Assembly: GCF_049639735.1 (NCBI RefSeq)
Contig: NZ_JBEVVA010000003.1
Coordinates: 1,798,001 to 1,862,000 of the forward strand
Reading direction: 5' to 3'
DNA: 64,000 bases
From: Elusimicrobium simillimum
Lineage (GTDB): Bacteria; Elusimicrobiota; Elusimicrobia; Elusimicrobiales; Elusimicrobiaceae
The notes below the pieces were generated by a model that was not told where the DNA came from, ran no database searches, and was given only the letters and a program-made list of their open reading frames with translations. A program made the position numbers and the translations under genes. This document shows, piece after piece, positions 57,297 to 64,000 of this stretch (its first letter is position 1; the number at the start of each line of letters is the position of its first letter).

Positions 57297-58427
57297 TTAT
57301 GAGAGAATTTTGCCGTCGATAAATACTTTTTGAAGATTGAAGGAAGCGTCAAACAATGTGATATCGGCCGCCATACCCGCCATAACCACCCCGCAGTCTT
57401 TAACGCCGAGTATTTTAGCCGGATTGCTTGCCGCCGCCAGAATGGCGTTTTCAAGCGGGAACCCGTAAGAAACTAAATTTTTTATACCGTGTAACATTGT
57501 AAGGGCGGAGCCTGCTATAACATTGTCCGTTAGTCTTTTAAATACGCCGCCGTCAAGTTTAACCGCTTCTCTGTTGGCCAGCATGGGGCCGCCGTGCTGC
57601 TCGGTAGGTTTAAGAGCGTCTGTCACCAACACAATTTGCTCAGGCTTTTTTATTCTGCCTAAAAAGGATACTACGGCTGGGTGTACATGCACGCCGTCGG
57701 CTATAATTTCAACGCTGAAATCTTCCATCATAGCCGCGCCCGCCGCGCCGGGGGCGCGGTGCGTGAATGGTGACATAGCATTAAATAAGTGCGTAACATG
57801 GCTAATGCCTTTAGCGCGTGCCGCCATCATTTGTTCATAAGTGGCGTTTGTGTGGCCCGCTTGTAAAAATATACCGTGTTTAGCGGCAAAGTCTATCAAT
57901 TTATCCGCGCCGTCAACCTCCGGGGCGAATGTCATTATTTTTATTTTACCCTCGCCCGCTTCAACAAGCTCACTCATAAAATCTATATCTACAGGTGAAA
58001 TATCTTGCGGTTTCATTACGCCGGGTTTCTCGGGCGAGATAAACGGCCCCTCAAGATGCAGACCGCGCAGTTTAGCGCCCTGCTCTTTACCAAAAGCGCC
58101 CACAATACCTTTTAAATTTTTAATCATCTCCGCTTTGCTGCCCGGGTAAAGCGTGGGGAAAAACGATGTTACGCCAAGCCCCGCCAGCGTTAGCGACATA
58201 TCCAGCAAAGACTGCGCCGTCATGTCCTCCGTGCCGTGGCCGCCTGTGCCGTGTATGTGCACGTCTACAAACCCGGGGGCCAAGTAGGCGCCGGAGGCGT
58301 CATACACATGCTCAGCCTGCGGCAAATTACCTTCAGTAATCACACGCTCTATGCGCCCGTTTTTAATCAAAACGGCGCCATCACGCACAGTGTCAGGCAA
58401 AATTAATTTGGCGTTTTTTATTAACAT
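57297..58427 (-). CDS. nagA: N-acetylglucosamine-6-phosphate deacetylase
   Basis: A 376-residue amidohydrolase removing acetate from GlcNAc-6-phosphate. FVDVHIHGTGGHGTED, LEGPFISPEKPGVMKPQ, GHTNATYEQM (His), THLFNAMSPFTHR and LVTDALKPT are the metal and substrate loops. It overlaps nagB by 7 bases and is the last gene of the nag/PTS operon; tRNA-Phe lies 56 bases downstream on the same strand with no clear terminator between. Confidence 0.96.
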   Translation of the reverse strand: MLIKNAKLILPDTVRDGAVLIKNGRIERVITEGNLPQAEHVYDASGAYLAPGFVDVHIHGTGGHGTEDMTAQSLLDMSLTLAGLGVTSFFPTLYPGSKAEMIKNLKGIVGAFGKEQGAKLRGLHLEGPFISPEKPGVMKPQDISPVDIDFMSELVEAGEGKIKIMTFAPEVDGADKLIDFAAKHGIFLQAGHTNATYEQMMAARAKGISHVTHLFNAMSPFTHRAPGAAGAAMMEDFSVEIIADGVHVHPAVVSFLGRIKKPEQIVLVTDALKPTEQHGGPMLANREAVKLDGGVFKRLTDNVIAGSALTMLHGIKNLVSYGFPLENAILAAASNPAKILGVKDCGVVMAGMAADITLFDASFNLQKVFIDGKILS

Positions 58428-59218
58428 AAATCTTTTTTACAAAGCTCTTCAATTTCAGAATATTCGTCTTTCAAATTTTTAAAGTACTCGAAGGTGGACG
58501 GCTCTAAATTAGTGCAAGCCGCCTGGTCAGCCACTATAACCGCCTTGGGGTGCAGCTGCAATGCCGATATTACCCACTTGCTGCAAACGGGGCCTTCTAT
58601 AGCTGCGCGCAAGGCTTCGGCCTTTTTAAAACCGGTTACTAAAATTACAACTTCTTTAGCGTCCATTATTGTACCCATGCCAACTGTAATAGCTGTGGTT
58701 GGCGGCATATCGGGCGGGGTAAAAAAGCGTGAGTTGGCTTTGATTGTGCTCTCGGTCAAAAATACTTTATGCGTGCGGCCGTTGAGTGATGAGTACGGCT
58801 CATTAAAAGCTATATGCCCGTTCTCCCCCACTCCGCCAAAAACCAAATCCAAACCGCCGGCCTTTTTTATTTTTTCTTCATAATCAATACACTCCGCCGC
58901 AACATCTTTGGCGTTGCCGTCAGGCATGTGCGCGTTTTCGGGTTTGATATCGACATAATTAAAAAGGTGCTGGCGCATAAATGTACAGTAAGACTGCGGG
59001 CAGTCCGCCTCTATGCCAATATACTCGTCCATATTAAACGTTGTCACGTTTTTAAAACTCATTTTGCCCGCGTCAACCAAAGCGCGGAAGTTTTTGTACA
59101 TATCAACAGACGTGCTGCCCGTGGGCAGGCAGAGAGTAAACTTCTTTTTGCCATGCATTCTCTCTTTAAGCAGCTGCGCCGCGTAACGGCCGATATTTTC
59201 AGGCACTATAAGACGCAT
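58421..59218 (-). CDS. nagB: Glucosamine-6-phosphate deaminase
   Basis: A 265-residue isomerase/deaminase making fructose 6-phosphate and ammonia. LPTGSTSVDMYKNF, FNMDEYIGI, DLVFGGVGENGHIAFNEPYSS are all typical. It links amino-sugar catabolism with glycolysis; GlmS at 25388 runs the reverse conversion. One base after nagE. Confidence 0.96.
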   Translation of the reverse strand: MRLIVPENIGRYAAQLLKERMHGKKKFTLCLPTGSTSVDMYKNFRALVDAGKMSFKNVTTFNMDEYIGIEADCPQSYCTFMRQHLFNYVDIKPENAHMPDGNAKDVAAECIDYEEKIKKAGGLDLVFGGVGENGHIAFNEPYSSLNGRTHKVFLTESTIKANSRFFTPPDMPPTTAITVGMGTIMDAKEVVILVTGFKKAEALRAAIEGPVCSKWVISALQLHPKAVIVADQAACTNLEPSTFEYFKNLKDEYSEIEELCKKDLC

Positions 59219-59219
59219 A

Positions 59220-60632
59220 TTATTTACCCGCCTCTTTTTTAATTTCGCTGGCTATAACGTCTGCCTGGGGGCCTATTACAACCTGTACCACGCCTTCGCC
59301 AGGTTTAAGCACGCCGCGCGCGCCCAGTGATTTTAACACGGCGTCTTTAACTTTTTCATTATCAATTACTTCAAGCCTTAGGCGTGTGGCGCAGTTATCT
59401 ATTACTTTTAAATTTTCTTTACCACCAAGCGCTTCTAAATATAAACACCCGCGGGAATTAGGGTTGGAGCTTGCGGTATTTTGCGGCACAGGCGTAATAT
59501 CATCATCTTCTTTACCGGGCGTTTTTAAATCCCATATTTTAATGGCGTAATAAAACACCACAAAGTAAACCACGGCGTAAATGGAACCAACTATCAAGAG
59601 CCCGCTTGGGTTGGTAGATTTATTCCAGTTAAGCACAAAGTCAAACAGCCCGGCTGAAAAGGCGAAGCCAAGCTTAATATTAAGCATATCCATAACCACC
59701 ATGGAAATACCCGTAAGCAAAGCATGCAGCAAGTAAAGAGGGAAAGCCAAAAACATAAAACTAAATTCTATAGGTTCTGTAATACCAGTAAGAAAACTGG
59801 TAAAAGCCATAGAAGCCAAAATACCAAGCGTGGCTTTACGTTTAGCCGTTTTAGCGTTAAGCAGCATAGCAAGGCAAGCGGCAGGTAAACCAAACATCAT
59901 TACCGGAAAGAAGCCCGCCATAAACGCGCCCGCCGTTGGGTCGCCGGACATAAACCTGGTCAAATCCCCATGCACTACAGTGCTTACGCCGCCGCTTACT
60001 ACTGTAAAATCACCAAATACAAACCAGACAAGATTGTTTAAGATATGGTGCAAACCAAGCGGTATTAACAGCCTGTTGGCAAAACCAAAGGAGAATAACC
60101 CGACTTCTTTAGATTCTATAATCCATGTGCCCAACGCGGAAATACCGTTTTGCACTGGCGGCCACAGCACACTTGCCAAAAATGCCACAACAACGGCGCT
60201 TGCGCCCGTAACAATGGGAACAAATCTTTTACCGCCGAAGAACGCTAAATATTGCGGCAGGTTGATATTATAAAACTTGTTGTAAAACACGCCCGCTAAA
60301 ATACCCATTATAATACCCGCGAACACACCCATATCAACGGCCGGGTTAAGCACGCGCAGCCCCTCTATCAGCACTATATAACCCACAAACGCAGACAGCG
60401 GCGCCGCGCCGTTACTGTCTTTAGAAAACCCTATGGCAACACCAAGCGCGAATATAGCGGGAAGGTTAGTAAAAACCGCCTGCCCCGCCGCCGCCAAAAA
60501 CGGAATATCCAAAACTTCTTTTTGGCTAATACCCAACAGCAGTCCTGCCAGCGGCAGTACGGCTATGGGCAGCATTAACGCTTTACCAAGCGTGCTAAAC
60601 ACCCCGGCTACTTTTGAAAATATCGCTTTCAT
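59220..60632 (-). CDS. nagE: PTS EIIBC component, N-acetylglucosamine/glucose type
   Basis: 470 residues. The EIIC membrane domain (about 1-370, roughly ten TMs) has GLLLGISQKEVL, FLTGITEPIEFSFMFLAFPLY and HHILNNLVWF; EIIB at the C-terminus carries the phospho-Cys414 in VIDNCATRLRLEV. No EIIA is attached, in contrast to E. coli NagE; the EIIA is in the neighbouring fusion protein. Sugar specificity (GlcNAc) is inferred from nagA and nagB. Confidence 0.93.
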   Translation of the reverse strand: MKAIFSKVAGVFSTLGKALMLPIAVLPLAGLLLGISQKEVLDIPFLAAAGQAVFTNLPAIFALGVAIGFSKDSNGAAPLSAFVGYIVLIEGLRVLNPAVDMGVFAGIIMGILAGVFYNKFYNINLPQYLAFFGGKRFVPIVTGASAVVVAFLASVLWPPVQNGISALGTWIIESKEVGLFSFGFANRLLIPLGLHHILNNLVWFVFGDFTVVSGGVSTVVHGDLTRFMSGDPTAGAFMAGFFPVMMFGLPAACLAMLLNAKTAKRKATLGILASMAFTSFLTGITEPIEFSFMFLAFPLYLLHALLTGISMVVMDMLNIKLGFAFSAGLFDFVLNWNKSTNPSGLLIVGSIYAVVYFVVFYYAIKIWDLKTPGKEDDDITPVPQNTASSNPNSRGCLYLEALGGKENLKVIDNCATRLRLEVIDNEKVKDAVLKSLGARGVLKPGEGVVQVVIGPQADVIASEIKKEAGK

Positions 60633-60642
60633 ACTTATCCTT

Positions 60643-63144
60643 TTACAGATTGTATTTTTGTTTAACTAATTCTCTTACGTTTACACTGCTTCTAAGGCTC
60701 ATGGCTTCACGCGCGAACGCTTCGCATTCGCTAACGCTTAATGTTCTTATCAATGCTTTTATATTAGCAATTTCCGGCGCGGATACCGCAAGCTCTCTTA
60801 CGCCAAGGCCTATTAATAAAGCTACGGCGTTTACCTGGCTGGCCATGCCGCCGCATACGCCCGCTTTTTTACCTGCCTTGTTAGCGGCGTTTGCGGTCAT
60901 ATTAATTAATGTAAGTACAGCGGGGTTAAAACTGCTGGAGTATTTGGCCAGCTGCGCGTTGCCTCTGTCTATGGCAACGGTATATTGCGTTAAATCGTTA
61001 GTGCCTATTGAAAAGAAATTTACATGCTTTATAAACCTGTCGGCCAAAATAGCCACAGACGGTATTTCTACCATAATACCCAAGTTATAGTTTTCGGTCA
61101 TGTTAAGGTTTTTCTTTTCCTGCTCAAATACGCTTATCATATAGTCAAGTTCACGGGCGGAGGAAATCATGGGTATCATAATACGCACGTTTGACTGCGG
61201 TTTTAGGCGGAGCAAAGCTCTTATTTGGTTGGTGATAAGCTCTTTGTTGGCCTCGTAGTTACGTACGCCTCTTAGGCCCATTATCGGGTTTTCTTCGTGG
61301 GGGATATTCATGTAAGCCACAGGTTTATCGCCGCCTACGTCAAATGTTCTGAAGGTAACGGGTTTTCCGTTCATGGCGGTTAAAATATCGTTGTACGCTT
61401 TAAACTGTTCTTCTTCTGTGGGTACTGTTTTATAAGCGGCAAAAATAAATTCTGTTCTTATTAAGCCAAGGCCGTCGGCGCCGCTTTTGGCGGCTTTCTC
61501 TGTTTCTTCCAAGCTGCCTACGTTACCCTCAACGGCTATTAAAACACCGTCGGTAGTTTTGGCTTCTTTGCCCGCGTTGAGCAGGTTTTCTTCTGACGCT
61601 TTTTTATTTTTTTCTACCTGCGCCGCCGCTTCTTTTTTTACAGAGTCAGACGGGTTGAATACAGCGTAAGCGTCAGTAGCGTTAAGTACAATATCCTCGC
61701 CGCCTTTTATGCCCAGCACAACATCGCCCACGTTTACCAAAGCCGGCACGCCCGCGTTTCTAAGCATGATAGAAGCGTGTGAAGTGGCCGAGCCTGCGGC
61801 GGATATTACGCCTGCTACATTACTGTCTAATTTAGAAATATCGTTAGGCAAAAATTCCTGCGCTACCAAAATGCTGCCGGGCGCTATATTTAACGCTTTG
61901 GGTTTGGCGCCCGTTACTGCCATAACAACACGTTTTTGTAAATCTTTATAGTCCGCCACACGCTCTTTAATAAGCGCATTTTGGGCGGCGGAAAGTATTT
62001 CCACACTTTTTGATACAGCACTTACAAAAGCCTGCGCGGCATTTTGGCCAGATGAGATAAAAGACTTTGCGCTGTCTAAAAGATAATGGTCTTCCAAAAT
62101 GCCCATATGTGTTTTTAAAATTTCTTCAAAGCTTTGTTTTCCGCCGGCAGCCGCTAATTCAGCCTTAATATCTTCTTTTACTTTATTGATGGCGGCGTTA
62201 AGTATTTCGGCCTCTTTGGCAGGGCCTTGGTTGGTTGCGGGAATGGCAAGTTCTTCTTCTTTAATAAGCACGGCCTTGCCTGTTACAAAACCAGCGCTTG
62301 CGCTGATGCCGCCCAGTTTGGCTTCTTTAGTTAAGTCCGCGCCGTCGTTTTGCGCGGCGGCCTGCGGGGCGGGCGCGGCGTGGTCTTCTTCGGTTTCGTT
62401 AAGCCCTTCTTTAATGGCGGACATTAACGCTTTTATAGCGTCCTCAGCGTCCTGGCCTGCGGCGTGAATGGTAATAGTATCTTCATAACCTAAGCCCAGG
62501 CCCATTATTGAAACTATACTTTTGGCGCTGGCTTTTTTGTCGCCTTTGGCAATTTCTATTTTAGAAGAAAACTTGTTGGCAATGCTTGCCATTACGCCGG
62601 CCGGGCGGGCGTGAATGCCGTTTTTATTAATAATTTTAACAGGTGTTGAAATTATTTCGGGGCCGGAAGAATCTTCCGCCGCTTGTCTGCGTTCGCCTAT
62701 ATTTAAAATAAAATCTCTGCCCGCTTCAACCGTCGCGGCCGTGGTTTTGTGCACTTCTGTTTCCATAGGGTTAGTGACAATTACTATAACAAGCTTGCTG
62801 GGCGCGTTGGCGCCGATAAAGTCAAAATCAACTTCCAGCATTTTGTCACCTTTTTTAACGGTGTCTCCCTGCTTAACAAAAGCTTTAAAACCTTTGCCTT
62901 TAAGCGCTACTGTTTCTACGCCGATATGAATTAGAATTTCCGCCCCGCCCGCACTTGTCACGCTGATGGCGTGCAAGTTCTCGTTCAGGCTGGAAATGGT
63001 GCCGTCAAACGGCGCTACAATTACGCCAGCTTCAGGGTCTATAGCGATACCGTCGCCAAGCATTTTTTCTGAAAACGCCGGGTCAGGCACTTGTTCTATA
63101 GGAGTTACTTTCCCTGTGACAGGGGCAAAAATTTCTAAATTCAT
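60643..63144 (-). CDS. Fused PTS protein EIIA-HPr-Enzyme I
   Basis: 833 residues in three parts. EIIA-Glc-type domain (1-~150) with phospho-His73 in LIHIGVETV; HPr domain (~168-250) with His178 in GIHARPAG; and Enzyme I (~275-833) with phospho-His456 in GSATSHASIM followed by the PEP-binding TIM barrel (GANK-type ends GTNDLTQYTVAIDRGN and GVCGGMASQ). One polypeptide would carry the phosphate from PEP to the EIIB of NagE. The domain order matches FruB/NagF-like multiphosphoryl transfer proteins. A 10-base gap separates it from nagE. Confidence 0.94.
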   Translation of the reverse strand: MNLEIFAPVTGKVTPIEQVPDPAFSEKMLGDGIAIDPEAGVIVAPFDGTISSLNENLHAISVTSAGGAEILIHIGVETVALKGKGFKAFVKQGDTVKKGDKMLEVDFDFIGANAPSKLVIVIVTNPMETEVHKTTAATVEAGRDFILNIGERRQAAEDSSGPEIISTPVKIINKNGIHARPAGVMASIANKFSSKIEIAKGDKKASAKSIVSIMGLGLGYEDTITIHAAGQDAEDAIKALMSAIKEGLNETEEDHAAPAPQAAAQNDGADLTKEAKLGGISASAGFVTGKAVLIKEEELAIPATNQGPAKEAEILNAAINKVKEDIKAELAAAGGKQSFEEILKTHMGILEDHYLLDSAKSFISSGQNAAQAFVSAVSKSVEILSAAQNALIKERVADYKDLQKRVVMAVTGAKPKALNIAPGSILVAQEFLPNDISKLDSNVAGVISAAGSATSHASIMLRNAGVPALVNVGDVVLGIKGGEDIVLNATDAYAVFNPSDSVKKEAAAQVEKNKKASEENLLNAGKEAKTTDGVLIAVEGNVGSLEETEKAAKSGADGLGLIRTEFIFAAYKTVPTEEEQFKAYNDILTAMNGKPVTFRTFDVGGDKPVAYMNIPHEENPIMGLRGVRNYEANKELITNQIRALLRLKPQSNVRIMIPMISSARELDYMISVFEQEKKNLNMTENYNLGIMVEIPSVAILADRFIKHVNFFSIGTNDLTQYTVAIDRGNAQLAKYSSSFNPAVLTLINMTANAANKAGKKAGVCGGMASQVNAVALLIGLGVRELAVSAPEIANIKALIRTLSVSECEAFAREAMSLRSSVNVRELVKQKYNL

Positions 63145-63179
63145 ATCGGTGTTCCTTAATTTAAATTTACTGTAAACAA

Positions 63180-64000
63180 CTACCAGCGTAAGTTAGGCTC
63201 TCTGGCCGCGCTTACTTCGTCTATTCTTTTTACGGGTTGTGTTTGCGGCGCGTCCGTCACCAATGAGGGTGACTGTACGGCCTCTTCAAATATTTTTTCC
63301 ATAGCAAGAATAAACTTATCCAGCATATCTTTGGATTCCGTTTCCGTAGGCTCTATCATAATAGCCTCCGGCACTATTAACGGGAAATATACCGTAGGCG
63401 CGTAAAAGCCGTAATCCAAAAGACGTTTAGCTACGTCCAATGTTTTTACACCCTGCATTTTGCTGCCGTCTGTTGTAAGCACGCACTCGTGCATGCACGG
63501 GCGGTCAAAGAAAGCGGGGTAAAACTCTTTAAGTTTTTCCTTAATATAATTGGCGTTAAGTATAGCGTTGTGCGCGATATTTTTAAGAGTATCGCCGTCA
63601 TGCTGCCTGATATAACAGTATGTTTTAAGCAGTACGCCTATATTACCGTGAAACGCTTTTACGCGGCCGATAGATTTTTTGGGCGTTTCAAAGGTATATT
63701 TATCGCCTTTTTTAACAACCACGGGGCCGGGTAAAAACTGCGCCAAACGCTCCGCCACGCCGACAGTGCCAGAGCCCGGGCCGCCGCCGCCATGCGGGGT
63801 GGAAAATGTTTTGTGCAGGTTAAGGTGCAAAATATCCGCGCCAAGCTCGCCCGGTTTGGCTATGCCTATAAGCGCGTTAAAGTTGGCGCCGTCCATATAA
63901 AGCAAAGCGCCGGCGTCATGCACCATTTGTGATATTTGTTTAATATCTTTTTCAAATAAACCAGCCGTATTGGGCACTGTTAACATGACAAGCGCCGTCT
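63180..64000 (-). CDS. gcvPB: Glycine dehydrogenase (decarboxylating) subunit 2, C-terminal part
   Basis: Partial; continues upstream past 64000. The 270 visible residues cover the PLP-binding HLNLHKTFSTPHGGGGPGSG (Schiff-base Lys), SGTVGV and the C-terminal domain with TVYFPLIVPEAIMIEPTETESK. This is the P-protein beta subunit of two-subunit glycine cleavage enzymes (clostridial/thermophile type). It lies 35 bases upstream of the PTS operon and may be cotranscribed. Works with GcvH (lipoylated, via LplA), GcvT and Lpd. Confidence 0.93.
   Translation of the reverse strand, partial: TALVMLTVPNTAGLFEKDIKQISQMVHDAGALLYMDGANFNALIGIAKPGELGADILHLNLHKTFSTPHGGGGPGSGTVGVAERLAQFLPGPVVVKKGDKYTFETPKKSIGRVKAFHGNIGVLLKTYCYIRQHDGDTLKNIAHNAILNANYIKEKLKEFYPAFFDRPCMHECVLTTDGSKMQGVKTLDVAKRLLDYGFYAPTVYFPLIVPEAIMIEPTETESKDMLDKFILAMEKIFEEAVQSPSLVTDAPQTQPVKRIDEVSAAREPNLRW

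Overview
The window looks like a contiguous stretch of chromosome from a small-genome, Gram-negative-type fermentative anaerobe. The best match I can offer is an Elusimicrobium-like bacterium (phylum Elusimicrobiota). This is an inference from several features together: many type IV pilin-like paralogues with almost identical N-termini, a LolCD-type lipoprotein export system and outer-membrane barrels, HydG/HydE maturases of [FeFe]-hydrogenase, an N-acetylglucosamine PTS/nag operon, and a Lys/Ala-rich histone-like protein. No ribosomal RNA is present to settle the taxonomy. Gene density is high, and most genes belong to core metabolism or the cell envelope.

Layout. 1-3000: two tRNA-Val(GAC) genes, tRNA fragments and four tandem pilin genes. 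3-12 kb: yrbL-like kinase-fold gene, outer-membrane barrel, very large hybrid histidine kinase, a methyltransferase with a lysine-rich tail, a fifth pilin and an AbgT transporter. 12-19 kb: alpha-glucan phosphorylase, trmL, a frameshifted lipoprotein gene, rdgB, a GT4 glycosyltransferase and an MscS-like membrane protein. 19-25 kb: lolD and a lolC/E-type permease (minus) divergent from a TPR/Ser-Thr kinase. 23-32 kb: a long minus-strand operon hpt-ftsH-glmM-pdxJ-glmS-acpS-nnrD-hydrolase. 32-36 kb: a Slam-like barrel with two MntP-family exporters, L-serine dehydratase, a nitroreductase and tRNA-Asp. 36-42 kb: small envelope proteins, a DMT transporter, a sixth pilin and an ankyrin protein. 42-46 kb: hydG-hydE, a thioesterase, a CYTH protein and a histone-like protein. 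46-51 kb: a histidine kinase, DUF3307, exonuclease, gpmI and DUF167. 51-57 kb: rlmI-like, pyrE-like, AsmA-like, membrane metalloprotease and lplA (minus), then tRNA-Phe. 57-64 kb: nagA-nagB-nagE-ptsA and the 3' part of gcvPB (minus).

How the genes fit together. NagE with the EIIA-HPr-EI fusion would import and phosphorylate N-acetylglucosamine, and NagA/NagB would pass it to glycolysis (GpmI). GlmS and GlmM run the opposite, biosynthetic direction. The phosphorylase suggests glycogen turnover, SdaA and GcvPB suggest amino-acid use, LplA would supply lipoate for the glycine cleavage system, and HydE/HydG point to H2 production.

The least ordinary content is intergenic. There are three families of palindromic repeats, mostly between convergent genes. 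One is a ~220-bp MITE-like element (two near-complete copies in opposite orientation). The other two are long-hairpin families whose ends are conserved between copies, and in one family the loop too, while the long stem has a different sequence in each copy yet stays self-complementary. I regard these covarying hairpins, together with the tRNA-Val/pilin duplication zone at the left end, as the most promising undescribed structures here. Gene names are recognised from the translated sequences without any database search.
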